Source: Euclidia mi (taxonomy: Eukaryota > Arthropoda > Insecta > Lepidoptera > Erebidae). From it: DNA of 64,000 bases. Of the stretch, positions 11,200-21,789 are shown in pieces. Position numbers and translations under genes: made by a program. The notes beneath the pieces are model-generated. The model was given only the letters and a program-made list of their open reading frames with translations, did not search any database and had not been told where the DNA came from. The stretch covers positions 45,819,598 to 45,883,597 of the forward strand of contig OX123182.2 in NCBI GenBank assembly GCA_944739405.2. The letters are read 5' to 3'. Within the stretch, counting starts at the first letter, position 1; every line of letters begins with the position of its first letter.

Positions 11200-11845
11200 A
11201 ATAAGTTATTTGTGGAATCGAATTTGATGTATAATAATTATTTTTAGTGAAAACAGAAAGTGGTAACGAATAGGTTCTGTGGTTGGTTGAAGCTATAGTC
11301 ATGATGATTGCGTGATATTGCAGATGATGGCAAAAACGTGTTGGTAAAATAACCTGAACTGTTATTAGAGACATAACGCATTTGCAGTAACAATTACATA
11401 TATCGGTTGTTAGGCAATGGTATTTTAGCAGTATATTAATATATATTGTTAATGTTGTAAGCCATATAAAAACAAATACATTTATATCATAGGTTAGAAA
11501 ATATTCATGTAATGTGGTGTATATAATACGGGAATTATTTATTATTCTAATTTGCAAGAAAGGGTAAGATTTATGCGCTAGGTAGCTTTTAAATAACGTA
11601 TTGGATATGCGTGCAGAGTAAGTGTATATGAATTGTGTTATTGTTTTGGTGTATGTTCGTATAGCTGTTCTGTAGTACGCTTTGATGTCGTTTTTATAAT
11701 AAAAAGTATATATTGTTATAGTTGATTTTAAGTAGTATAGTGTGAGAGTTTTACACAGGTTACATAATATTTTAAAGTTAGATATGAAACAATATTTTAT
11801 AATATAAACAAAAATATTGACAGATAGAAAAATTGCAAGGCTTAG
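11200..11845 (-). other. inter-ORF spacer of the LINE
   Basis: Between ORF1 and ORF2 lie about 700 AT-rich bases. An open frame of 119 codons at 11198-11557 is hydrophobic (FVFIWLTTLTIYINILL) but carries no motif I know. I regard it as chance. Confidence 0.4.
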
Positions 11846-12703
11846 TCATTTTAAATTAAGTTTACTAAGATCCTCTTCTTTGGCAATCAGTTTTGACGGC
11901 TCACCTTCTTTTTCACGGATATAGACCTTGCCATACGACGTCTAGCAGGCTGCAATTTTATGAGTTTTAACATATTGTCGAGCCAGGAAAAATAGGCGCC
12001 TGCCAGAAGTAGTCAGAGATTCCGATATATAAATAGGCTTCGGTTCACCACATAACTACAAGTGAGACGAGTTTAGCTTTTCATTATTATTTTTGTTGAA
12101 TATTTTCGATCCTTTTATAATTTGCTCTTTAATTGATGTCGATCCAAATTCCACAATAACGGCGCTTAATTTATTTGTGGTCTTTTTAGTACGATATATG
12201 TTTCGAATGTCAGATTCCAACATGTCTACTTTTAGTGTATCGCATGCATTTTTAACAAACCCAATTAAAGTTGATTTGGTTTCAGCCTGTGTTTCAGGGA
12301 TATTTCGTAACTCCAAGGTCGAGGATCTTGAGTTTCGCTCGAGAAGTTCAACCTTTTGCTCCAATAATTTAATTTGATTCTTAGAAGCTTCGTTTTCGGC
12401 TTTTAGTTGTTGTTGTTGACGCAAGATTTCATCATATTTATCGGACATGTATTGTATAGACTGTTTAATTTCATTATTTTGTTGAGACATCTTACTCATT
12501 TCCTCTTGTAATTTCAAAGTTTGGGACTTTTGTTGCAACTGTAACTCGGACAGCATATCTTTTAATTCGCATAACGTAGTATCATCGTGTTTACGTTTCA
12601 TACGCCGCGTAATGTTTTGTTGTCCCGGCTTACCATCGCAATCGGTTTCCGAGCCCATATAATCCGAAGCCGTGTCGTGTAATGTTTGTCGTCTACGAGA
12701 CAT
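11846..12703 (-). pseudogene. LINE ORF1: coiled-coil RNA-binding-type protein with FP25K-like C-terminus
   Basis: The first ATG is at 12703 (MSRRRQTLHD). A basic N-terminal stretch is followed by a long Gln/Glu/Lys-rich coiled coil (about residues 50-130). Then comes a domain starting LELRNIPETQAE with NACDTLKV and an AVIVEF strand. The frame breaks near 12070 and continues in another frame with PIYISESLT, RRLFFLARQYVK and GKVYIREKEG. It has one in-frame stop (TAG in place of Trp, near 11942) and ends at 11846. This ISE-LT and GK-x-Y-x-RE layout resembles the baculovirus FP (few polyhedra) protein C-terminal domain, which by memory is common in insect LINE ORF1s. The likely role is nucleic-acid chaperone in the LINE RNP. 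Confidence 0.75.
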
Positions 12704-13270
12704 TGATTTTCTCAATATGGCTATCCACTGACTAATAATAACGTTAGATAGCTTTGTCAACGTTAATTATATAACGTACACAAGGTTTTCATTTCATAAA
12801 GAGGTAACAAGACAATATTATGATATTTAAAATGGTCGATACAGAATCACGCCATTAAATCAAGCGAAAACTCATAAAGTATAAACACAACCTACCTCTA
12901 ACATAGAGTGATATCGATATCTTTCTAAAAACAGTTCTGTAAGTATGTGTTTTCTGCGACGTAACACAGATCTGTCACACACCACACAGTTATTACGTCT
13001 ATCCATACCAAATAAATTGCAAACAAACAGCAATTAACTTGGTCCAGTTAACGTGCTTAGTGAATGAATAAATTCAAAAGAAAACCGGTAAATGATATTC
13101 GCGTTATTTTCTACTTTCGCTGCTTTACAAGGAATTCCTTCTTCGTTGACCACGTGACATATCGAAAGCCTATGTCAGTTCCATACATTTTTGCACTTAG
13201 CGATAAGTGATATCGCTAATCGAATGCCATTTGGCTACAGGCTCTGATGTGTGAAAGAGAGGAAGCGAAC
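12704..13270 (-). other. LINE 5' region / unassigned
   Basis: No reading frame of note. By position this is the 5' UTR of the LINE, but its outer border cannot be fixed. It includes the motifs atatcgatatc (12912) and a block of short palindromic gatatcgc steps near 13205. Confidence 0.4.
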
Positions 13271-13274
13271 GTAT

Positions 13275-13541
13275 ACCTGCCGATTTGGATCTCACGGCAG
13301 GCACATGCATGCAGTCGACGGAACCCATTTTATAGCTATTTTAAACAGAACGACAATTTATATTACTTAAATAGAGTATTCGATTTTCTTTTTGTATAAA
13401 TATATTTCTAGTTCTAACTTTGTTGTCCCATGGATTCTAAAAAAAAAATACCATATGTAATGGTAAGTGAATTTGTCCTCTTTCATTTTATACCAAGTTC
13501 GTCAATGTCCGTGACCGGGTCGGAATACGCCCAATGTCCTT
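13275..13541 (+). mobile_element. right part of the split LTR-like repeat
   Basis: Matches 30725-31090: caggcacatgcatgca, cagaacgacaatttatatta, taaatagagtatt, cccatggattc followed by an A run, then ttcattttataccaagttcg and tgaccgggtcggaatacgcc. Homology stops at caatgtccttt (13541), where the SGNH-type LINE begins. The PBS-proximal end seen at 31091-31136 is not present at this junction. Confidence 0.7.
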
Positions 13542-14358
13542 TAGAAAATTGTTTAAGTTAAATAAATTAATTAAGAAACTTAAATCTGGCCCTAAATGGT
13601 CTACCAAATTGAGCCAGTATGCACAAGATAACTGTAAATTAAATAAAGAGTGTGAGTCTCTTTTATTAAGGCTTGAAGAATCAAATGAAGAATTATTTTC
13701 TGGTAGGTTGTTATACGAACAACACACAAGTGAGTTGCAAGCACAACACACTAGGGCTATAATGGAACACCAGAATGAGACTCATGAATACATCTTAAAA
13801 TATGAAAAAATTTCAAGAGTTGGTCGAGAAAATTTAAAACAACTTATCTCATTATCCAACTCTAGTAATTACTGTTCCAGTTGTACAACTAAGTGTGCGA
13901 GTACACCTGCTGAATCAATAGAATTGAATGCACATTGATGTCAGTATAATACACAAAACAAACTGCATCCAGTAAAGAATGACAATAATGTAGTAATTTT
14001 TTCAGACCAACTGGGAGTGGTTTTAGTTAGCTTGATTGATCATCACACTGAGCGACCAGTACAGAACTTTTGTTCACCTGGAACTCAGTCTTGTACCCTA
14101 GTTCATATTGTATGGTGACAACTCATTAGTCTCCAAAAACAGTCTCATAGAATTAACAGACTTAATGATAGATCCAAGCACAAAAATAGGATGTAGCTTT
14201 ATTATTTGTGCATTGCCTTATTCATATGCTCTCACAGATGAACAAAACAGGCAGATAGGCAAATTAAATTTATTATTATACAATAGGACATGTCATAGTG
14301 ACAGTATTTTATTTTTTGACACTAATATTTTTATTAGTAATTTATTTTTAACAAAATA
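13542..14358 (+). pseudogene. LINE ORF1 with coiled coil and SGNH-hydrolase-like domain, 5' part
   Basis: From about 13534 one frame of 134 codons gives a helical, Lys/Glu-rich N-terminus (LNKLIKKLKSGPKW, CESLLLRLEESNEEL) predicted to form a coiled coil, ending CTTKC and a stop at 13936. After that stop, shifted frames read VVIFSDQLGVVLVSLI and RPVQNFCSPGT, then from 14108 MYGDNSLVSKNSL, CSFIICALPYSYAL and GKLNLLLYN. The same order is intact at 60271-61008. This is the ORF1 type with an esterase-like domain seen in some insect LINEs. It has at least two frameshifts. It is split at 14359 by the CR1-like LINE and resumes at 17493. The active-site assignment is uncertain. Confidence 0.7.
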
Positions 14359-14364
14359 TACTAT

Positions 14365-17300
14365 TTATTTATTATTTATTTTACACTTTATTGTACACAT
14401 TAAAAAACATTATTAGAGATCTTATAACTAACTATAGTACAAAGGGCGGCCTTATCGCTGAAAGCGATTTCTACCAGGCAACCTTTGGATGGAAATATTA
14501 TTGGTAGGAGAAAATCGGTAGTTGCATGTGTAAACAAAGTAAACAAAGCTATATAATATATACATACTTAATATACCTATATTCATTCCTGTAATATGAT
14601 AATAAATGATAGACATAATTATATACATATACATAAACATACATACATACTTATACATACGTACATACATATACATACACATATTTAATACTTACATGTA
14701 TTTTGTAGAACTAGAAGAAGATATAGTGATAGATAGTGAGCCTTTACTGAATCTTTAAATTTAGTTATCGTTTGAGCCTGTCTTATATGTAATGGTAAAG
14801 CATTCCAAAGGCGAACAGCGGTAACACAAAAAGATTTGTCATACAGTGCTGTGGAATGTACCGGCATTTTTAGTTTCAAATTTTCTGATGACCTTAAATA
14901 ACGGTTATGCGTATCATGAAGGAACTCGAATCGTCCTTTAAGATAGGAAGGAGTTGAAGGGTTAAACAATATGTTGTACAGCAAAGAGAGAATATGAGCA
15001 TTCCGGCGATGTCGTATAGGTAACCACTTGAGCTGTGCTCGAAATTGTGAAACGTGATCATATTTGCGTAGTCCAAATATGAATCGTATACAGAGATTTT
15101 GAAGGCGCTCAAGTTTATCTAGCTGGTTTTCAGCGAGATCTGAATAGCTGACATCTGCATAATCGATAATGGGCAAAAGGAGGGAGTTTGCTAGTGCAAT
15201 TTTGGTGGCAGTAGGAAGAAAATTCCTAAGCCTTCTCAGTGACCCTGCTCAAGCAAATAACTTTCGACTCACCTCTTGGATCTGCGATCGCCAATTGAGA
15301 TTAGAGTCCATAATGAGACCCAAGTTCTTAACTTTGTCTTGTATGGAAATAAAGGTACCATCAAATATGACGCGAGGGAGTTGAGACCAGTCAATTTTTG
15401 ATGTCATTCTTGAAGTACCAATAACAATGGCCTGAGTTTTTGAGGGATTCACTTTTAGTCCAAAGGATTTGCTCCAGTTGCTAATCAGTGCCAAATCATT
15501 GTTAATGGTACTTACAGAAAAAGACATATCTGCTAGTGACGACTGTGTATAAATTTGAAGATCATCTGCATAAAGGTGATAGGAACAGCGAAGATTATTT
15601 GATATAGAATTAATAAAAATTGCGGAGAGTAAAGGAGATAGCACGCCACCCTGGGGCACACCAACAGTTGTGTTACACCAAGAAAAAAGTGAGTTTTCAA
15701 TGCGTATACGCTGTCGGCGGCCACACAGGTAAGTACGAAACCAATCAATCACCGTAGGAGATATGTTAAGAGTACAAAGTCGACTGAGTAGAATATCAAA
15801 ATCGACTGTATTGAAGGTGTTACTAAAATCTAGTAGAGCGAGAATTGTGAGTTTTCCGCCTTCCATACCAGCCCTGATGTCATCCGTAATATTGACCAGG
15901 GATGTAACGGTACTATGTCCCGAACGGAACCCGGACTGAAATGGATTAAGGAGACAATTTTTGCAGAGGAAAGAGTTTATTTGGTTATAAACGAGGCGTT
16001 CAAAGACTTTTGAAAGGAATGGCAGGATGGAAATGGGCCGATAATCAGAGAAGGATGAAGGATGAGAGGTTTTTGGAATTGGTGTAATAAGAGCGTCTTT
16101 CCACATCGATGGGAATACACCACTAGACAGAGAATAATTGAGGATATGGGAAATTATGGGTAGGATTATATCAAGGATAGGAAGGATCATATTACGGCTG
16201 ACACAGTCACTACCTACAGCGTTGGACGTGATTGACCTTATGCACTTCTTAACATCACTATCGGTGAAGTGATTAAAGACAAAGGGTGAATAACTAGGGG
16301 TTGGCAGACATGAAAGATAATTTATAGTGCTTGCTTTAGTAGTCCCATCAATATTGGACGAAGCAGAGAAATGTTGATTGAGCAAGTCAATATTGAAGTC
16401 GTTAGAAGTAGCGTGTTGGCGCGCTTTGCCAACTCCCAGGGTTTTAAGAAATTTCCAGACCTTCGCTGGATCTCCGTTTTTCACAGAACTATGAATATGT
16501 TGGCGTTGTGCATCCCTAAACACCCTATTGCAGTGATTTCTTATCGCGACATATTTTTGTAGGTTAGAGTCATCGAGCTTAATTTTATATCTAAACTTAG
16601 CTGCCGCTTTTTTGTGTATCAGTTGTTTAATGTTTTCAGTGAGCCAAGGTGAGGGACAGTGTTTTAGTTTTACAGGTCGCATTGGTGCATGCTTGTCATA
16701 GAGCAGTATAATTTGGTTTGTGAAAATGTCGACCTTTTCATCTACAGATTCTGAGTTGATCAGATGAGACCAGTCGATATCTCTGGTATCTTTACAAAGC
16801 TCATCGGTGTTAATGCCACCAAAATTGCGCTGCAATAGAACTTTAGACTTAATCTTAGGAGTACGGAATTTGTAGAAGATGAAAAGCAAGTCATGGTAAG
16901 AGAACATGTCTGCAGGGTATTGCCCGTGCATGGCGACATGTTCTCTTGAAGAAACCATAATTAAATCAAGAAGAGAAGGCGAAGAATTTGGGAAATGATG
17001 AGTCGCGCTTGTAGGAAGAATTGACATATTACAAGCTATAGAAGTGGAAAGAAGAGAAGAAGAGCGAGAATCATTTTTAAGGAGACAGGTATTAAAATCG
17101 CCCATTATGATTGTGTGACTGTAAGAGGGCACAAGATTAACCAGTAGGGTTTCGAAACTAGAAAAATAATCTATACGTAATGAAGGACAGTAATAAACGC
17201 CGAGTAGGACTTTGGTGTGGTTTAATAATACTTCTAGAAATAGATGTTCGCCGGCATTAGGAGGCGGTGGCTGTGCAGACATGCCTACAATAGTGTAAGG

Positions 17301-17492
17301 AATATATGAGCGTAGATATATGGCAACACCCCCACCACCCCCAACGGCACGATCATTTCTGATTAGTTGGAAACCAGGTAGGGAGTATAATGTAGAAGGC
17401 AGACATGGCTTAAGCCATGACTCAGAAACAAGGATAGCATGAATGTTCTTACAGTCTAGATTGGCCAGCATATCACAGAAATGTGCCGGTAC
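14365..17492 (-). mobile_element. 5'-truncated CR1-like LINE with 6-bp target duplication
   Basis: The element sits inside the SGNH-type ORF1. The host reads tactat at 14359-14364 and again at 17493-17498, and the unsplit copy at 60800-60860 has a single tactat-like site there. The element's 3' end (left) is AT-rich with an aataaa-type tail (aaataaataataaataaat on the minus strand). Its 5' end falls inside the endonuclease domain, so it has no ORF1: a classic 5'-truncated insertion. The 3' UTR holds tacata microsatellite runs at 14620-14685. Confidence 0.85.
14685..17471 (-). pseudogene. CR1-like endonuclease/reverse transcriptase, single in-frame stop
   Basis: One frame runs from 17471 to 14685, broken only by a TGA at 15249-15251. 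Endonuclease: VSESWLKP (Glu), VAIYLRS, GVYYCPS, IIMGDFNT (Asp/Asn) and LLDLIMVSS; the final Ser-x-His motif appears as SYHDLL. RT: SNAVGSDCVS, DYRPISILPFLSKVFERL, GFRSGHSTVTSL, motif A LLDFSNTFNTVDF, VPQGGVLSPLL, catalytic YADDLQIY and LKVNPSKTQ. The C-terminal part (MPIIDYADVSYSDL, RRNAHILSLLYNIL, VRLWNALP) follows the stop. In motif A the catalytic Asp is kept, but the usual KAFD is NTFN. With so little damage the insertion should be fairly young. No ORF1 is present. Confidence 0.88.
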
Positions 17493-17780
17493 TACTATGT
17501 ATCTTTCTTATGTACATAGGCGACAACTTGCTAAATTATAAGCATTTAATTTATATACTGACAGGAGTACTACTAGAGTACTTAGGAATTTGGTTGATAA
17601 TAGTTATACCAATAGTACTATTGACACATCTATTAGTTTAAACTATTAGATGAAACAACAGATAGGCATTCATGTGTTTTAAACTTAGTTCATCAAAACA
17701 TACAAGGCCTATCTGGCAAAGAATTAGAATTTATATAATGTAAATTATGTGTATTATGCAAAACCTGGCAATGAAAAAGA
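17493..17780 (+). pseudogene. SGNH-type LINE ORF1 3' part and start of ORF2
   Basis: Continues the ORF1 split at 14358. The text aligns with 60830-61110: tatgtatct-tctt-tatgta, ataggcgacaacttgctaaa, gtactactagagtac, atagttataccaatagta, agacaacagataggcattca, then aaacttagttcatcaaaaca and ggcctatctggcaaagaatt (start of the ORF2 endonuclease). Stops occur where Arg/Leu codons stand in the other copy. After about 17770 the endonuclease frame is lost. Confidence 0.7.
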
Positions 17781-17957
17781 GTGACCGTGAGTTTTATTGA
17801 CCGTTCTTTCTCATGGTTCTACGCCTTTGCTTTGCAAACGTGGCAGTGAATGTAAATGTAGAGTATTTAAGTAATTATTTTATAAATTTATTATTTTGAC
17901 GTTCATAGGCGTCACATTGTGACCCAAATGAATAAATGATTTTGACTTGACTTGACT
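17781..17957 (+). repeat. LINE 3' UTR with (TTGAC)n end
   Basis: Reads gagttttattgaccg...tgacgttcataggcg...caaatgaataaatgatttt and ends gacttgacttgacta. An aataaa signal followed by a short pentamer repeat is a typical LINE 3' terminus. Position suggests it is the 3' end of the SGNH-type LINE after loss of most of ORF2. Confidence 0.55.
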
Positions 17958-19036
17958 ATAAATGCGAAAATGTGTATGTATGTATGTACCAATATCACGC
18001 TAAACCGGCGGAACCAATATTCTCAACTCATAAATGCGAAAGCGTGTATATGGATATATCGGACCATGGCTTTGACATTTGACTGTATGCAAAATGATGT
18101 TGTTGAGCACCTTTCGGTAGATAATATCATGAATACTGATCAAGTTTCTTCGTACCCTGTAGAGTTTCTGAACTCCTTACAATTATCAGGAGTACCTTCA
18201 CGCAACTCGAGACTGAACGTTGGTGTTCCAGTCCTGTTAATGCGGAATCTTAATGCACCAACGCTTTATAATGGCAAACGGCTACAAGTAACACCTAGGA
18301 CGAAACAATATAAAAGCTATTCGCGATGAAGGGTTCCGTAGTGGAGGTATCAACTTACCATAGCTATTATCTTCGACTAACAATTAATAGTATTTGTATA
18401 AACGATAAAGCTATATGTGCGGTTTTTAAGATGTGCTTTATTTCAAAAACTGCTGACTACATATCGTTCAAACCAAGTTTCGTTAGAAGTTTTTATAACA
18501 ATCTACAGCATATAATATATATATTTTTAATTTTGCCACTCTCTTACTTTAAAAGTTAGAGGGACGCACAGCCGTTTTACCACTTTGGAACCGTTTATCT
18601 TTCAAACGATTGACTTTGAGAAACAATGGTTTTAGGAACCTCAAAGTAATTTTTAACGACCCATTTTCCACATCAGTTCCATGTATGAAGAGCCCCCCTT
18701 AACATTCAATTTTTTTTTTTCTATAACGGCGTAAAGCGGTTCACAGAATACATCTTCCTACCAATTTTCAAATGTGTAAACTGAATAGTTTCGGCATAAA
18801 GTGCCTGTGACATACGGATAGACTGACAGACATAGCGCCTCTATAAGGATTCCGTGTTTAGCCATTTTTGAACTCTAAAAATACTGTTTACAGAAATGTT
18901 TTAAATATTTCTTGCGGTTATATTTCTTATTAGTCCCTATGAACAGTATTAAAACGAAAATTACTATCGAACAATGAAGGAGTTTTGTGTTACCCCGAAT
19001 TTAACGTGAGTGAAACCGAGGGCAAAAGCTAGTTAC
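17958..19036 (+). mobile_element. Helitron remnant with CTAG 3' terminus
   Basis: The left part carries aaatgcgaaaatgtgtatgt. A Pif1-like helicase fragment lies at 18066-18330. The right end is ccgaatttaacg...gagggcaaaagctagt, followed by t, matching the CTRR-T rule and the short terminal hairpin region of Helitrons. Within it, 18320-18880 resembles a common moth repeat beginning gaagggttccgta and ending aaggattccgtgttta, so the interior may be composite. No Rep nuclease motif (HUH) is seen. Confidence 0.6.
18066..18330 (+). pseudogene. Helitron RepHel Pif1-like helicase C-terminal fragment
   Basis: The frame reads YPVEFLNSLQLSGVPSRN followed by LNVGVPVLLMRNLNAP and NGKRLQV. This matches the C-terminal 'YP-EFLNSL...LKVG-PI-LLRNL-P...NGTRL' block that characterises Pif1-family helicases of Helitrons. 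Upstream helicase motifs I-III and the HUH nuclease are absent, and the frame ends at 18329. The helicase would unwind DNA during rolling-circle transposition; this copy cannot. Neighbouring Helitron-like 3' sequence supports the call. Confidence 0.75.
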
Positions 19037-21387
19037 CAATAAAATTATTGTTTCAAGTCTGAGTGTTCCTTTGGTTGCATGTTTGGAAGGTTACCGAGAC
19101 AGCACACGCACTATCTGTCACAAAAATTCTACTTAAAAATATAGGCTATATTACAATAATTTAGCTTTTAGCCACTTTAAATTCAACGCTCTTAAAGCTT
19201 TGGTAAGCTCAATTCCTAAAATAGGAATTCGAATTATTTTTTTACTTTCAGAAGGCTTATTTCAAATTCCACGTGGGTGCCAACAGTTTACGTTAATATA
19301 AAATAAATGTTATCCATTCGTTATTATAAGGTAAATAGGTTTCAGCAGGTAAGTAAGGAAATTAGACCAAGTGGATAAAACCAGAATTACTACCTGAAGT
19401 TACCGGGTTAACAACTAAACGAGATGCTGTATTACGGTTTCCTTATTATATTTAATAAATATTACTAGATAGTAATGGTAAAATCCATTCTTCTATTTTA
19501 GATGTCAAAGCATGTTTGTTTATTTGTTCATCCTTCTTTCACTATATGATTTTCTATTTGAGATTGATAAAGGTTATTTTTTACCGCATTAACCGATTCA
19601 AACAAGGGCCAGCGAGGGCGGAATGTTGAGGTCACGAGCACGCAGCAGATCCCCTATGTGCTGGATTGACCAGGTGAAGTTTGCAATTAAAGGCCCTCTC
19701 TCCCAATGCACAAGGAATGCGCCAAAGCAAGAAGGAAAACCGAGACCTTTTAGGCATGCCACAGCCCACACCCTGATGTGTTAACCACAAGCACTGTGCC
19801 GTGAGACTAGCAAAAAGTAGAAGTAGGTTTTTTTCGTAGGTATTCAAACCTCTTATACGAACAAACCTATTTCTACTTATCTTCAACGATTCCGTGGCGC
19901 TACAATGTGTTTTGTAACTATATACGCTACAGAATAGGAAAGTTTCCTGCAAGTAAAATAAATTATACAAGTATTTTTATCTAACGAAATATGTCAAAAT
20001 AATGGTAGTTTAATTAATTAATGAATATTAAAACTGCATTTAACATTTTTTATCGTAAATTTACTGATAATAAGTATTCTATTTGACAGCATAAAACTAT
20101 GACGTCACTAGGTATTATACAAACGCCGTAGCGAAGGTCGTTTTTGACATTTCATAAAAGTGCTTGATTTGACTAGTTGGAAACAATCCTATTCTATAGT
20201 ATGATATACTTAGCGGTTTTATTCGACTCTGTATCGAACAATAGAAAAAGGGCATCTCATCTCTCTTGTGTGTCAAATAGTACCTTTGTCTGAAGAAATA
20301 AGATTTGTAGTACATTCAATAGCAAATATTGTAGCAAAAATAGTAAGTTTTGAGATAATAATCTTACTATTTTACAGAAGAGAGAGTTTGTAAGGATGGA
20401 TTGATGGATGGTTTGTTTGTAACCCTTTCACGCAAAACGGTGAAAAGGTGCCCAGAATAGTGAGCTTGTATGATGCACATAAAGTTTGCTATAATTATAC
20501 AGAGACAAGGCTTATGGACGCCGGCAAGTCACCGTATCATTTAATGCCAACCCGGTCATCAACCCCTAACTATCCAGCCAAAGTAGCTCTTACTCGTTAG
20601 ACGTTTTCACCATTTAACGACCTAAACTATCTATAATTAAATAGTACCTTCTGAGAAATACAACTAACTGTCCCATTGCACCGTTCAATTCACGTTTCGA
20701 GTAGACGCTTTGAGAGTTAATTATCAAAACCCTTATTTCTTATCTCCCCAAATACTTTCAAAATGCGACTGTCTAACACAAAGCAAATTGCTAATACTCG
20801 ATAGCTGCGGGAAAGGGCGCCGAGTGGCCCATTTCCTGAAGGAGCTTTATCTTTTTCTTTGCTTAGGAAAGTTGGTATGTAATGGACTGCGGCGCAACTA
20901 TCGGGCGAACGCTCTAGGCGAATCTCTTCTGTCTTTCTGTAAGCATTGCTTCGATCGCATATGTCAAAGGTTAAACCTTAATGAGCTTGCTGCAATGAAT
21001 GCTATCTCCGATTAAATGCAAAGACATTTAATTCACAGTTCAAATTGTGGTTTCGTGTCTACCTTAGGTAGGTACATATTACATTGATATAATGCATGCA
21101 TGTAACTATATCATGATATAGTTACATATTCAGAGTGTAAACAGAACCTATGTATCGCACAATACTTGACGATTTTATAATAAATAAACATAATATAATA
21201 ACTGAATTATTTTGTGAAAACTGAATAGATTTACATTTCACAAGAAGAATTTCCTTAGGTATGAACAATTTTCACATTGTGACTTTCGTACAAAACTGAT
21301 AACAATAAAAGTTATTATAAATTGTATATTGTCATTCATCGAAATACTACCAAAAAATCTCATATAAATTTTGATATAATGTATATT
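19037..21387. other. spacer without recognisable genes
   Basis: No supported gene. A GC-richer block at 19610-19800 gives a minus frame (PKRSRFSFLLWRIPCALGERAF) that I do not recognise; it may be a piece of an element. The frame at 20710-21015 has no known motif. A 28-bp perfect palindrome lies at 21100-21127. Confidence 0.5.
21100..21127. repeat. 28-bp perfect palindrome
   Basis: The half atgtaactatatca is followed directly by its reverse complement with no loop. Confidence 0.9.
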
Positions 21388-21785
21388 GTGTGTGGTTGAC
21401 GGCATAGAATACACGTGTCACCACCCCCTATCTTCCCGTGGGTGTCGTAAGAGGCGACTAAGGGATAACACGATGCAAATACCATGTTTGCGTAGAGACG
21501 GAAAACTCGACATCAAACCCTATACGACTGCCTCGTTGGTCTCGCGGCATAAATGTGCGCGTGGGATCGGGAGGTCCCGGGTTCGATTCCTGGGTCGGGC
21601 AGTGTTATTGGGTTTTTCTGTCACGAAATTCTCAGTAGCAGCACGGAGTCTGGAAATGTGCCCGGTACGGCAATAGGCTCGCCCCTTATTACGTGGGACT
21701 AAAATATATGTGGCGAAAAGTGGGTGTAGAAATACACCTCTGCCTACCCCTTCGGGGATAAAAGGCGTGACGATATGTATGTATA
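21388..21785 (+). mobile_element. composite SINE: RTE-like module + tRNA-like head + family 2 tail
   Basis: Three modules follow one another. First, 21392-21540 (gtcaccaccccctatcttcc, gggtgtcgtaagaggcga) is the module that precedes RTE-like tails at 32590. Second comes a tRNA-like head, tcgttggtctcgcgg (box A-like) to ggttcgattcctggg (box B) at 21535-21600. Third is the tail with ggcaataggctcgcccctta and acctctgcctaccccttcgg ending gatatgtatgtat. A shortened sister copy is at 38463-38675. Confidence 0.75.
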
Positions 21786-21789
21786 TTAT

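Larger units (their letters stand above)
7905..13270 (-). mobile_element. nearly full-length Jockey/CR1-type LINE (two ORFs, 3' (ATT)n end)
   Basis: On the minus strand this has a 5' region (about 13270-12704), ORF1 (12703-11846), a ~700-bp spacer, ORF2 (about 11145-8341) and a 3' UTR ending in repeated att units at 7905-7925. The right boundary is inferred from where the host LTR resumes. The copy carries only a few disabling changes: one frameshift in ORF2 and one frameshift plus one stop in ORF1. It may therefore be a recent insertion. The 3' UTR contains a GT/TGAG microsatellite. The relative at 57935-58990 shares the 3' UTR pattern. Confidence 0.8.

Noticed and set aside
11198..11557. 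119-codon hydrophobic frame between LINE ORFs
   Set aside because: AT-rich composition produces Ile/Leu/Tyr-rich text; no motif and no start context.
14452..14682. Met/Tyr-rich open frame
   Set aside because: Translation of tacata microsatellite in the CR1-like 3' UTR.
17909..17929. cgtcacattgtgacccaa resembles the LTR-end/primer site at 31112-31130
   Set aside because: It lies in a LINE 3' UTR (caaatgaataaatgatttt follows) and lacks LTR sequence before it; probably chance.
19632..19970. 112-codon minus frame with Cys and aromatic residues
   Set aside because: No recognised family; only its left part is GC-rich, so I list it as unidentified rather than a gene.
21535..21605. tRNA gene
   Set aside because: It has box A and box B-like text but cannot form a full cloverleaf and continues into a SINE tail.
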